Below are positions 1 to 10,952 of a DNA stretch of 64,000 nt, piece after piece; positions within the stretch are counted from its first letter, which is position 1; every line of letters begins with the position of its first letter. The DNA lies in contig JAKOGI010002230.1 of the NCBI GenBank assembly GCA_029747015.1, forward strand, positions 62,001 through 126,000, written 5' to 3'. Both the position numbers and the translations under genes were made by a program. The notes beneath the pieces are model-generated. The model did not search any database and was not told where the DNA came from. It saw only the letters and a list, made by a program, of their open reading frames with translations. Source of the stretch: Carnegiea gigantea (lineage: Eukaryota; Streptophyta; Magnoliopsida; Caryophyllales; Cactaceae).

Positions 1-180
1 ATATCGCCTAGAGACCCCTAGGGCACTACTATCTTGAGGACCTAACATAGCAGTAACTTGCAGAAATACTATCACTAGTGCTCTTTTTCCATCCAAGCAT
101 AACACCTATGTAATTGTGTTCTTTATGCAATAAATATAATGGCCACAAAGGCAATTTCAGGTCTATCTAGATCTCTTATA

Positions 181-540
181 CCTTTAGTCCCAATGGGGGG
201 TTGAGGATCCTCAAGCACAGCTTCAGGGCCGGTCGGTATGTCTTTAGCCCCAATGGGGGCTAAGGGTCCTTAAGCACGGCCTCAGAGCCGGTCGATATAC
301 CTTTAGCCCCAATAGGAGCTAAGGGTCCTCAATCATGACCTCAGGGCCGGTCGCTATGCCTTTAGCCCCTATGGGGGCTAAAGGTCCTCAAGCACGGCCT
401 CAGGGCTGGTCACTATACCTTTAACACCACTGGGGGCCGAGGGTCCTTAAGCACGGCCTCTGGGCTGGTCGCTATGTCTTTAGCCGCAATGGGGGCTAAG
501 GGTCTAGGCCGGTCACTACACCCTTTTTCCTCAAATGGGG
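181..540. repeat. ~60 bp tandem repeat array, block 1 (about 6 units)
   Basis: Six units of 59-60 bp run head to tail. Each contains a hairpin-capable core such as tagccccaatgggggcta, then a GC-rich block built on cctcagggccggtcgctat. Units differ by point changes and the last is truncated. The block lies just beyond the C-terminal end of the long antisense ORF. Homologous arrays recur at 4054-4415, 5270-5465 and 6290-6460. Confidence 0.85.
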
Positions 541-792
541 CTCAAGGTCCTATAATACAATGACTTCCTTCCCTTCTTTTCCTTTCGCTTAGGGGCCACA
601 ATCCCATAGGGGACCAACAAATTGAAAAAGTGAATGTATAGATAAGCGGGCACGCAAAGACAGGCGAAATAACAAGTGAAGAAATCGAGAACAAAATTGG
701 ATTCATTAAGTCAGGGGAGAAATATAGACACCAATGGAAGGCCAGTGGGCCGAAAATAAAAAGAACAAGACACAAACAAAAACCCTAAGGCA
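541..792. other. Spacer between array 1 and the antisense ORF stop
   Basis: No gene is seen. Seen from the minus strand this is the sequence downstream of the long antisense ORF. It is A-rich on the plus strand and would be the 3' untranslated part of an antisense transcript if one is made. Confidence 0.4.
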
Positions 793-3592
793 TTAGGCGC
801 CAGGATCTTCGTCATTATCGCTATCCTCATGCGCAATAATATCGTTGCCTTCGTCATCGGGGATCGCAGTCTCACTGTCTAAAGGTGTAGTCTCCTCGTC
901 GCCTAGGCCACCTTAATCAGTTGCGGGCAGGTTGAAATCCACCAACTCAAGATTTCGACCCTCAGCCTGGGCGCGGCGACGATCCTCCACGTACTTGACA
1001 TAAGCCTCGAAGTAGCCCTCCAGGCGAAAGGGATCAGGTGCCAGGGTCACATGGAGTTTCCGATAAAACTCGGTGCTCTCCTCACGTCCCCGCCACTAGC
1101 CCTGGTCCTTGGCCTTGGGTGATCTCTCGGCCCCAGCCATAGCTTCAGCCTCCGTTTTGGAGCAAGCCTCTTCCAGCTAGCCTTGCAAGTCCTTTTTTTC
1201 GGCCTCTAAAGCCTCTTTCTCTTTCTTCAGCTTCTCCTGGCAGCATTTGTACTTGGCTACCGCCTCTTCTGACTTTTGGTGCTCTATCTCGAGGTTGCCA
1301 ATCTGCCCCTGCAAGAGGGCAATAGAGCTCTTGAGGTCGCGGATCTGCTTCTCCAGGTTAGAGACAGACGGCCTTGACCTCACTACCTTTAGCGCTCGAG
1401 CAAGGGCCTAGAGAGTACCCCAACACTGTTAGCCAAAGAAGGAAGATGACAAGGAGTAAAAGAAATGACACAAACTTGGCCTTACCTCAGCAATGGCCAC
1501 CTGCTCCTCATCGACCACGGATGGTTCCGCAGAGTCTGACGGGGCCAAGGTTCATAACTTGGCCAATTTTTCCACCAGGGCTCACTTGGTGAGGAGACCA
1601 ACTACCAAACAATCTACGGTCGGGGCCTAGGTATTTAAAAAGGGCTCCTTAACAACTCGCAAGGCGACCTGCTGATTCCCTTGAGACCCACCAGTGTTAG
1701 GAGACCCTACTGCCTCGTCGAAGGATGAGCGCTCTCCCAAACGTCGATGCTGGGCCAGCCCCTCAATCCCTTTTCCTTTAGAAGGAGGGGGCTCAACCCT
1801 TAAGGGGGCAGGGGCAGAGGCCGCAGTCGTGTCCTATCCGCCCTCAGCATGCAAATGCTTACGCATACCCATATGGGGAAGATTCAAGGACACCACAAGA
1901 GGTTTTTTGCCGCGCGATGCCAACGACAGCGCCTGAAAAAGAAGGGGTAGGTTAGCACTCTCGTTCAATAAAAGGTTACGAGGAGAAGCGGCCGAGTGGC
2001 CAGTATATAAACCTTCTTCGCTTGAGCCTCGATGTAACAATGCCTTTCCTCTTTGTGACGCCTCCCATTCTCGGCCGCTATCTGCTCTTCGGTGGCATAC
2101 CCACTCTTTATGGGTGAAAGCATCTCCTGTGCTTGCTCTGCACAAAATAAAAGAATGTCAGGTTTGAACCAAGGAAAAAGGCAAACGAAGAGGGATGTTA
2201 AGTACCCTTAGAATAATTCTTGAGATTAAGGAGGTCGACAGTAGCAAGAAAGAAGTCATTCTTAAAGTAAGACAGTTTGAGGAGCCAGTTGTAAGGCTCC
2301 CTATCACTTGACCTGCTTCGTTTACGCTCAGGCTCCTTCCCTGCATCCACTATTTTGGACATAAAAGACGAGATCGCCTTTGGACGATCACTTTCCCGTA
2401 AATAGTATTGAAAATAGCGGACGGTCTTAGTCTCCTCGGCGGTCAACTCCCCGAATGGACTGCAGACCGGCTCTCCGTCATTCCAATCAGGAAGGTCCCC
2501 CCAACCCACCTCACGGGGTACGAAAAAAAGTCATACTTCCAGTTTTTTACTTTAGACTTCTTCTTCATGGCCGTTATGTAACCTTTCTTATTATTAAAAT
2601 AATACGATCCAAGGACCTCGGTCTCACTAGGAGCCCTCTAAACCATATGAACATGCCTGAAAGTGCAGCCTGTGCAGGTTAGTTCATACAACTTGCACGT
2701 GGTGATGAAGGAACAGATGTTGTGCCAGGACATAGGCACAATTTGCGCGAGGGCCAGCTCGTACTTGTTCAAGATCTCTATGATCACTAGGTGGAGCAGA
2801 AACCAAAGGCCATAAGAAAAGGACGCCCAGTAGATTGCTATACACTTGGAGGGCAACTTATTTACAGTGGCATCCAAATCAGGAATGATGAACTTGCATC
2901 CCGCGGCAGGAGATATTTCTCCTCTAACGCTGACCTCGTCAATGTAGCCACGACCTTGGGGTTGGGAAAATGGGAGCTCAGCCCGTCCTGGAGATTTAAA
3001 TGCTACGGAGCCCCCAGGAAAACCGTCCCTTCAGCCACAACTTCAAGGATCGGCTCAGCTTTCTGTGTACGATCCTCTTAGAGTGGGAAGCTGTCGAATG
3101 GGAGCTAGACGAACTTCTTTCCTGCCCCTCCGTGGAGGATCTGGTAGTGATGGACCCAGTTTTTAAGCTCGACCTATGAGAGCCCAAGGCAGAGTGAGAG
3201 TTACCTTTAGAGTATCCTTCGGCCATCAGCTCGTCGGGAGTCTTTAGTCGGGTGGTGGTCTTTGTCTTCACCACCTTGGGTTCCTGGATGTCAGTCATAT
3301 GGGAAACAGGTACGTTAATTTTCCACGAGTAAACAACCTCCTCCTCAATACTGAAGATGCCAGGGGTAGAGGAATACTCGCAGCTAGAGCACGAGGGCAT
3401 GCTAGGCTCACATATTGGCACAGCGTAAGGGATTTTCTTAGGCTGCCTAAACTAGTTCTTTAGGGGAATGTGCGTAACTACCCGACCATCAATTAGTGCC
3501 GGGAGGCTTGGAAACTGAAGGTGGCAGCCCTCTATTAAGGGGCCAGCCGACCTCTCAGAAACGGTCGCACTAGACGAACATGAAGACGACAT
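793..3592 (-). pseudogene. Long antisense ORF of the Tat-like element (Transposase_28-like / gag-like), degraded
   Basis: Read on the minus strand, this is a disrupted ORF of about 930 codons. The chosen start is an ATG at 3592 beginning MSSSCSSSATVSERSAG. After a Ser-rich N-terminal third, a central segment (about 2877-2640) has KCIAIYWASFSYGLWFLLH and YELALAQIVPMSWHNICSF. This resembles the globular part of the plant 'putative gypsy type transposon' family (Transposase_28). Next comes GWGDLPDWND with a basic tail (2509-2198), then a Glu/Lys-rich coiled coil (1383-1177), and an acidic C-terminus ending in DEDPGA before TAA at 793. Several stops and frame changes interrupt it. Such antisense ORFs are known from Tat-lineage elements and their function is unknown. 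A coiled coil with a gag-like order suggests a structural role, which is inference. Confidence 0.55.
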
Positions 3593-3859
3593 AATCAAAC
3601 AATATAGTACAGTTACCACTCTCAAGGAAGGCATGAAAAGCATACCTGAAAAAGATGAAGCGGTTAAAGATAGTGTTGAAGTCGAGGTTGAAGATACACA
3701 AGAACCCTTTGAAGATTCAAAGGGAAAGATTGAAGATCCTATAGTGAGTTTGAACGAGAATGAGGGGAGAGCAGAGCTTCCCTCTCTGGAAATTTACTTA
3801 TCTTTCTAAAAGGGTTTTAACGGCGTGTTGAAATGATCTCCTATAAGGAACCCAACTTC

Positions 3860-3870
3860 GCTTATATAGG
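3860..3870 (-). promoter_or_regulatory. TATA-like box upstream of the long antisense ORF
   Basis: On the minus strand the sequence reads cctatataag, about 270 bp upstream of the long antisense ORF start. Similarly placed motifs precede two of the three short antisense ORFs (gcttataaag near 6141-6150, ggtataaaat near 7161-7170), and a decayed one precedes the third (near 5150). The flanks are also alike in three of these (gaayccaac on the plus strand). This suggests that the ORFs have their own antisense promoters. Function is inferred only. Confidence 0.4.
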
Positions 3871-4053
3871 CGAAGGAAGGGAAGAAAGGGGGAAATGCAT
3901 CCCCCGAGACATTCGAAGAGACAGAACATTACTCAGCCGCAAACACGTGGCATCCAAGCCCATGTAATCACCTGAAGACTAAGGGGTCAGCTGCTCGGCC
4001 TTGGAAGTGCCCATTATGCCTACAGCTCAAAGGGGGCTATTATAGAACCTATG

Positions 4054-4415
4054 GGCTGATCGCTATGCCTTTAGCCCCCAAGAGGGGCTAGGGGTCCTCA
4101 ATCACGGCCTCAGGGCCGACCGCTATACCGTTAGCCCTAATGGGGGCTAAGGGTCCTCAAGCACCGCCTCAGGGTCGGTCGCTATGCCTTTAGCCCCAAT
4201 GGGGCTTAAGGGTCCTCAAGCATGGCCTTAGGGCCGGTCGCTATACCTTTAGCACTTAGTAGGGGCTAGCGGCCCTCAAGCATAGCCTCAAGACTGGTCG
4301 TTATGCCTTTAACCCCAATGGAGACCATGGGTCCTTAAGCACTGCCCCAGGGCCGGTCGCTATCCCCCAACCCCCCCAGAAGGTGTTGACGGTCATATAG
4401 CACGGTCTAGGGACT
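4054..4415. repeat. ~60 bp tandem repeat array, block 2 (about 6 units)
   Basis: Same family as block 1: units of about 59-60 bp with the ctttagccccaatgggg core and a cctcagggccggtcgctat segment. The last unit decays into a C-rich run near 4365-4378. The block sits between the upstream region of the long antisense ORF and the end of the first short antisense ORF. Confidence 0.85.
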
Positions 4416-4589
4416 ATTTGCTACACCTGTGTGGGAATATTACATGAAGAAGAATGTAAGAACATTAAAGAGGAAACCAAGTCCCTATGAAATGGGACAA
4501 CTCCGCATTGCCATTATGGGTAATCACAAGACAACTTTGCAAAGAGAAAGGACAAAACAAAAAAAGTCAACTATCAGAGAAACTTATGC

Positions 4590-5042
4590 CTATTCCTCGT
4601 CACTAGAAGGGGGTGAGGCATCATTCGACTCCAAATTCTCCTCCTGACTGCTTGCCGGTCCGGTCCTTGCCTCTGGATTGGCCTGCCTATGGTACTGCAC
4701 CAATCAAAGGGCATGCTTGTCGAGCTGTAGCTAAGCTTCACACATGTACCACTGTAGGCCCTTAAGGGACGACTTCAAATGTTCGGCCAACTCTCTATTC
4801 ACGACTCCCAACTCCAAAGCATCATTGACTACCATGGCGTAGAGGACGGTCTGAGTCATCTCGTGAATGCGGAAGCTTCAAGTAGACTCCTTAGCCTTGT
4901 CAAGGTCAAAGTAGGGGTAAAGATTATGATAATTATCGAGAAGTGGGCAAGGGGGGTATGAGGCACCCCTGAAATGCCATTTGAATGTTTTCCTAACGTA
5001 GTCAGCCACGTGCTCGGTGCTAAGAAAGTCGGGAAACACCAT
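4590..5042 (-). pseudogene. Short antisense ORF, copy 1 (151 codons with internal stops)
   Basis: The minus-strand frame from an ATG at 5042 (MVFPDFLSTEHVADY) to TAG at 4590 keeps phase over 453 nt but has about three internal stops. It is paralogous to copies at 5636-6037 and 6639-7094. Shared features are the MVFP/MGFP start, an FKW motif followed by Pro-rich PPCPL, a PxxxLxxAKE motif (YPYFDLDKAKES here), a V(V/L)NDAxELG motif, an LKGLQW-type motif, and an acidic C-terminus (SSDEE). I do not recognise the family and give it no function. A (CT)n run lies at 5087-5103, upstream of the ATG on the minus strand. Confidence 0.5.
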
Positions 5043-5269
5043 GGCATAGGAATGAACTGAGATTCCCTCTCTCTACAAAAGTAGCTTCTCTCTCTCTCTC
5101 TCTAGAAGACTGGGTAGCGTGATCAAGTGGTCTTTCATGAGAGGTCCAACTCCATTTTTACAGAAGGTAGTGGGCAGACTAAAGGGCAACACGCCCCCGG
5201 AGGTGGTTATAGAACCGAGTTACTAATGCGTCTAAGCCACGTGGCGCCTAAATACTAAAGACCTACCTC

Positions 5270-5465
5270 GAGTATCTCTAAACCCCAAAAGGGGCTCATA
5301 GCCCCGCGACATAGGCCGCCACAAGTTCGGGCCCCTGTCTAGCCAAGGGCCTAGCAATAGCACCCTAAGGCCGGTCGCTATGATCTTAAACACGACCCAA
5401 AGGTCGGGCGCTACATCTCTAACCCCCATGAGGGGATAAGGGTTCAACAGGCTTAGAGGTTGGTT
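5270..5465. repeat. ~60 bp repeat array, block 3 (about 3 degraded units)
   Basis: These are degraded units of the same family as blocks 1 and 2 (ctaaccccaaaaggggct, aaggccggtcgctatg). It separates the upstream region of short antisense ORF copy 1 from the end of copy 2. Confidence 0.65.
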
Positions 5466-5635
5466 GCTACAGCTGTGTGAGAATGTAATAGAAAGAAGAA
5501 CATGAAAACATTTGCAAAAAAATTAAGCGCCTATATAGAGGGACAACTTTTCATTGCCATAATCAGAAAGTACAAGCCGACCTTACAAAAGAAAGGAGTG
5601 AAACCAAAAAGTGAACTAATGCTAAAAGCCTACGA

Positions 5636-6037
5636 CTATTTGTCATCACTAGAAAGAGGCAGAGCATAACTCGAACCCGAGCTCTCCTCCTCATCCTTTG
5701 CTGGCCCGAGTTCTATTCCAGGATTGGCCTGTCTGCAAAGGTACACCCCAAGAAGGGCATGCTTGTTGATCCTCAGCCAGGATACAAAAATTAATCCATC
5801 GTAGACCCTTGAGGGCCGACTCTAAGGCCTTGCCCATGACGAATAACTCCACAGCGTCATTGACCACTATAGCATAGGAAGTGGCTTGGACGATTTTAAG
5901 AATATCGACGTCGTATGCCGCCTCCTCTGCATTCGAAAGAGTGAAGCTCGGGCAGAGGTCCCGATAATCCTTCAAAAGTGGCCATCCTTAACATGATCGG
6001 CCATGTCCTCAGTGCTACGAAAAGGGGGGAAAACCAT
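5636..6037 (-). pseudogene. Short antisense ORF, copy 2 (about 134 codons, frameshifted)
   Basis: The minus-strand ATG at 6037 starts MVFPPFRSTEDMADHV, matching copy 1. A stop and a frame change follow. The rest is open in another frame (5975-5691) with CPSFTLSNAEEAAYD and AIVVNDAVELFVMGKALE, again matching copies 1 and 3. The FKW/Pro-rich segment present in the other copies is deleted. A minus-strand TATA-like motif (gcttataaag) lies about 105 bp upstream at 6141-6150. Function unknown. Confidence 0.5.
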
Positions 6038-6289
6038 GATGAAGAAAAGGGCAGAACCTCTATCTAGAAAGCCTCCTTCTCTCTCTAAGAGGGTTTTTGG
6101 AGCATAATCAAGTGACCTCCCACAATGAATCCAACCTTATCTTTATAAGCGAATAAAGGGAAAGGAAGGGGTGATACAGCCCCCAGGGCTACTGCAGGAC
6201 CAGAGCGCCACTCAGCCCCTGCCACACGGCACCAGGACACTCATAATCTCCTTTGGGCCACTCGGGCTCCCTGCAAAGGGCCGCTGGTC

Positions 6290-6460
6290 CTCTAACAAGG
6301 CCCATGGGCCGAACGCTGGCACCCAACCTCCGATGAGCTGAGGGCCTTATGACTTGACCTAGAGGATGGTTGCTATACCTCTAGCCTTCAAAAGAGGCTA
6401 AAGGTCCTGCAACACAGCCTACTGAGCCGAGAATACTGCATCTAAGTTCATAGGTCGGCT
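6290..6460. repeat. ~60 bp repeat array, block 4 (about 3 degraded units)
   Basis: This is the weakest of the four blocks. One clear unit (ctctagccttcaaaagagg with gctaaaggtcctgcaacac) is flanked by diverged units. It is placed as expected between the upstream region of copy 2 and the end of copy 3. Confidence 0.5.
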
Positions 6461-6638
6461 GATAAACCCGCACTCCCACAGCGTGACCCACAGGCCAAAT
6501 CAAGCAGAAAGAGACGCATACTCGAAAGTGAAGTCATGAAGAAAAAAATCAGTGGCTTATTATTAAAGTTCGAGGAGTACATAGCATGTATTAAAAAAAA
6601 GAGATAAGATGAAGGGAAGGGAATAAGCATAATAAAGG

Positions 6639-7094
6639 TCACAATAGGCCCAAACTATACTCTTCGCCGTCGTCACTAGGGAGAGGTGATGCGTCGCCAG
6701 ACCCTGAGTTCTCTTCTTTCTCCTGGTCGTTGTCTATCTCTAGACGGTGGGCCTGCAAGATACGGCTACTGTTGCATCCCACCCGCGCTTGTAAGATGCT
6801 CTACCGCAACTCTTTAAGGGCCAACTCTATCATGTCGATTAGCCACCCGTGCAGAACGCCCAACTTCACATCATCATTTAGTAGCATCACAAGGAACACA
6901 ACCTGGGGCATCTCAGGAAGCCCAAAGTTTCAAGCGGCCTCCTTAGCTGTAGCAAGGTTTAAATCTGGGCATGGGCCCTCATATTCAAAGGGAAGAGGAA
7001 GGGGAGGAAAGGGAACCTCCCTACGGTACCACTTGAAGTTCTCTAAGGTGTACAGGGCCATCTCATCCGTCTTCAGTGAGCGGGGAAACCCCAT
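6639..7094 (-). pseudogene. Short antisense ORF, copy 3 (152 codons with internal stops)
   Basis: The minus-strand frame runs from MGFPRSLKTDEMALYTLENF (ATG at 7094, with an alternative in-frame start at 7133) to TGA at 6639. It stays in phase over 456 nt with about two internal stops. Its FKWYRREVPFPPLPLP and CPDLNLATAKEAA blocks align with copy 1, and the acidic C-terminal tail is conserved. A TATA-like ggtataaaat lies upstream at 7161-7170 on the minus strand. It is the copy nearest the LTR. No family recognised. Confidence 0.5.
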
Positions 7095-7291
7095 CTTGGA
7101 ATGCCTTTTGTGAAAGTGAAGTTCGCACACCAAGCATGAAAGGCGGTTCTAAACAGCCCCATTTTATACCCCTAAAGCGGGTGATTTCCCATGCCACCAT
7201 CCCGCCTCGGGAACCAGGTTGTATCAAAAGTTCAAATAAGCCTCAGGTCGATGGCTAAGTGTCAGTTCGACAAAGGGGGACCGACAGAGAG

Positions 7292-7840
7292 TGTGCTAGT
7301 TCTCAGGGCCCGCTGATCTTTATCAGACGGGTGCACTCCATGTTTTGCCTATATCTGCTCGGGCCAACGTACAGGCAAAATGTGATGGGCCAAATGATCC
7401 AGAAAATATGATTTCTTGGGTGGGCCCAGACATTTCTAATCATGGGCCAAGCCCAGTCAGGCACAGTAGGCCCCGACGGGATTCTTGGGCCCTTATTCAA
7501 GGGCCCAAGGGAGCAAACTAATTGACAGCGCATTAAGAGCATCCCCAGAGTGAAATTATCATGTTGCCATTCGCTACATGGGCTATAAATACCCACCTAC
7601 TTACCTCAAAAAAGGAATGGGCTCTTTGTCGTATTTTCCTATTCTATACATACTCTCCTTTACTGCTTTGTCTTTTACCAGGATCCTCCTTTGATTTGAC
7701 TGTCGGAAAGGAGTTCCCTAGACCACAACCCAGGGGTTCCTTTTTTGTAGGTCCAACACTTGAGGAGAGGACTGCCAGCTGATCAGTACGTGCCATTACG
7801 TAAGCCTGCTCTCTCATCCCACGTCATCCTCAGCAACACA
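7292..7840 (+). repeat. LTR (3' LTR) of the Tat-like element
   Basis: The proposed LTR starts tgtgctagtt and ends cagcaacaca, giving TGTG...CACA inverted termini. A purine tract (caaaggggga, 7271-7280) lies 11 bp before the start, near where a polypurine tract is expected. Inside, ggctataaatac at 7581-7592 is a plus-strand TATA box. Downstream come a GC-rich segment near gtcggaaaggagttccc and a T-rich run ending in gtaggtcc, as in R/U5 regions of plant Ty3 elements. The partner LTR is outside the window, so the ends are unconfirmed. Confidence 0.5.
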
Positions 7841-8891
7841 AGAAATTCCTAAAACATCTTTTTTAACGTGAGAAAGTGAGGGGGGCTGGGGGTGGGGGAA
7901 ACCCTGAGAATGAGTTTAGGGGATACATTCAATTTGTTGGTTTTGTCAAATTTCAATGCACTAACACACAAGTTGTACATTACAACTTTATTACTTTTTT
8001 TATTAAAAAAAACCTTCAGAAATGAGTTTTACTTTAGGCCGGTCATTTCTAATGGTTGCACAAGCTTTTTGGGCTTGTTCTGGATGTGTTTTGTAATATA
8101 CAATTAGCACTTATGAAAATTTAGATTTAGGTCAAATTTAAATTGGACAAATTAGATAATATAAAAATTCGAACAGGAAATTGATTTTTAATACCTAATT
8201 TTTTTCTGATCGGAAAACTCAGATAAGGCTAAATTCAGATCAAAATTGAGTTCAAATAATAGAAATATGAAAAGTATTATGTCTGAGTTTAAAATTTGGA
8301 TGAAAAATTCATTATTGTAACCGGTTTGTTTAGGGACGGACAAATTCTAGTATTTGGATTGGATAACTTTTTGGTAGCGCTAATATATTATTCAAATCCT
8401 TTAAAACAACTTATTAGAGTTATCTTTGGGTCAATAATGTGAATTGACACCCTTAGCTCAAACATACATATGCCCTTAGATAGAATAGGGATTAGTTATC
8501 AATTCTTAATGTTACATTTTTTTTATGAAACTTACATCCTCTAACCCTTCAGCCAACAGCCTTGTCTCAATCTTCATGAATAATGATCCCTCTTTTTAAA
8601 GCCGATCTAAATAAGTTTTACTGTTAACACACAAAATGCAAAATAAAAGTATTATTAATTTGCTCCTTTTATTCAATACTTCATGTTTTTTGCCATCTTG
8701 TTAATAATGGATCAACATAATTTCAAATTAATGAGGCCTCAGTCATTTCACTATTGGGCTGGGTCTAAATTAAGTCGAGTCAACTTGCATAGGGCCATTT
8801 TGGGTTTCAGTTCAAAATTTGGTCAAGTTTTAATCAAAGATGGGTCAGGTCTAGTAGGGTTCACAAATCGAGTCCACTTTTTCCACTTCTA
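7841..8891. other. Intervening sequence without recognisable gene
   Basis: AT-rich, with no convincing coding signal on either strand. Around 8755-8880 it holds loosely repeated gggtc-type motifs (gggctgggtctaaatt, gatgggtcaggtctagt). It separates the Tat-like LTR from the 3' end of the LINE. Confidence 0.4.
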
Positions 8892-8907
8892 TTTTTTTTT
8901 TTTTTTT

Positions 8908-10952
8908 GGGGTAAGAAATCTAAGTAATACAATCTAGGTAGCCTTTCTCGCAAGGATTCGCCCTGGATTATCCTCAAAAAGGATATAATGAAAGTCTTTG
9001 TGCAAGACCAGATTCTACAATATTGTGGAATACAAAGTGAGTTATAACCTTGCTAGCCAGTCGGCTGCACGATTACCTTTTCTAAACATATGTTTAACGA
9101 TTACATGATTACATGATTGAAAGTAAGTATAGATGTCGTGTATTAAAACTTGTAATTCCTATGGCGCTTGTATTGTGTCCTTATACTGCTTGGATGAGGA
9201 TTTTGTTGTCCCCTTTAATGTGAATGTTTGTGTATCCTACGCGGACTGTGGCTTTGATTTTGTTCCTTATTATCGTTGCTTCAGCAAGCAATATTGAGCT
9301 TTTTCCCAGGTTGAATGCTAACGCCTGAGTAAATTCACCTTCCTAAGTATGTATGACATAACCTCCTGATGCATTATAAGAAGATTTGGATCCATCAAAA
9401 TTAAGTTTAATGTATTCCTCTTACGGCTTCCTCCATGCGACCCAATATGTCTTCTTGCGGTTGATGGTTGGATGGTGGATGTTGGATGGTTGAATGCATT
9501 ATGTGAGTTTATTCCTTATGCGCCATTCTGTCATTGCTCTTTTTACTCTTAAAAGTATTATGATCGGATTTGGTACCTCATTACGAAAAATCTTATTATT
9601 CCTTGATTTCCAAATGCTCCATAGGATCGATACGACCCTATCCATCTTGACTGATGGCTTAGACTATTTTATATTAAACAACCAAATTTGCACTTTTGTT
9701 TGAGAGATGTTTGGTAACCTAGTAGTAACCTAATTATGGTCACTTGCTAGTTGCCAAACTTGTTGAGCATTACATCCGAAGAAAAGGTGTTCTGCACCGT
9801 CTATTTTCCCGTTACAATGGGACAAAGTGGGTCAATTTCCATTCCTCTATAAAGTAAATTTCCCCTTGTAGGGAGGGAAGCATGACTTAATTGCCATAGA
9901 AAGATTTATAACTTGGGTATGATATCTAACTTCCAAATCCAGTTGAATTCCTAGGCTAGGGATTTGTGTAAGTCCATCCTATACGCAACCTAAGTGGCTA
10001 ATTTAGTGGAAAACTCTTCACTTCCCGACAAGCCTCATCAGATGGAGTCAGATAATGGGTTAAACGATAGTGATGTTCCATAGATTAATTGAATGCAAGA
10101 TTCATTAATTAAACCTTGTAGTTTAGTAATGTCCCATTCATTGTTAGCCGAAATAACATATGGAACTCTTAGTGAGGTATCAATTCCAGTGGTGTCTCTT
10201 ATTCCCATAAGAGCAGCAAGACTATCATTAGTGCACTAATTATCTAACCAAAAATTAATGCTTTTTCCATCCTGCAGTTTCCATCGAATATCTTTACGAA
10301 ATTGCTTTCGGTTTTTTAGCATACACTACAAGGCTCAAGAGTCTAATGGTCTTAGTTTAACTGTGCAAAATTTTCATTAGTGGAGTACTTAGCTGTCATT
10401 TGGTCTCCCTGGAGATTTTCTTCATTAAAAAGTTTCCAAGTTAATTTGCTCAAAAGCACTATTAATTGCTTCTGTTTTTCGAAGGCCAAAGCCTCCTGAT
10501 TTCCTGGGGCTGACAAATTCTATCCCAAGATACCATTGGGAGTCTTTTGATGTTATCAGATTTCTTCTAGAAGAATTCCCTATTAACTTTATCAATTTTC
10601 TTACTGGTAGACCTAGGAAGCTGAAAACATTGCATTGTGTGAGCCGGCATGGATGCTAAATTTGTCTGGACTCTACCTGCTTTAGTGATGTTTCTGGCTT
10701 TCCAAGTTTAGAGTTTGGCAGTAGTCTTATTGACCAATTCTGAAAAAGTGTCTATATTTAGGCTCGTTCTAAAGACTGGACAACCCAGATACTTACCTAG
10801 GTTATTTTGATGTATTGTATTAAATATAGAGCACACTATTCGCCTATCATGCGTAGTCGCATTCTTTGAAAAAGTGATGGACGATTTCTGGAAATTTATG
10901 AGTTGCCCCAAATTTTAACAAAAGTTAGTAAGTAAAGTATTAAGTTTCTAGT
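8908..10952 (-). pseudogene. LINE ORF2, C-terminal half: RT end, RT-associated zinc region, RNase H
   Basis: Minus strand, multiply interrupted. At 10911-10708 GQLINFQKSSITFSKN and GKYLGCPVFRTSLNID form the conserved end of plant LINE reverse transcriptase. Further on, SWDRICQPQEI and FFGCNAQQVW fit the zinc-binding reverse-transcriptase region (zf-RVT), followed by ILWSIWKSRNNKIF near 9610-9570. LNFDGSKSSYNASGGYVI near 9410-9360 and LAEATIIRNKI near 9270 are the first blocks of a plant-type RNase H domain. Stops and frame changes throughout mean that it is inactive. Confidence 0.75.

Larger units (their letters stand above)
1..7840 (+). mobile_element. 3' portion of a Tat-like Ty3/gypsy LTR retrotransposon
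   Basis: The right edge is an LTR (7292-7840) with a plus-strand TATA box, so the element reads left to right and its gag-pol would lie left of the window. The stretch before the LTR carries long antisense ORFs and arrays of ~60 bp repeats. Extra ORFs, often antisense, and tandem repeats in the 3' untranslated region are known features of the Tat lineage. No gag, protease, RT or integrase motif of this element is visible here. The assignment rests on architecture, so it is moderate. Alternatively, unrelated elements abut here. Confidence 0.45.

Noticed and set aside
181..540. 60-mer array as a CRISPR array
   Set aside because: Units are contiguous with no unique spacers, in a plant retroelement context, and diverge gradually.
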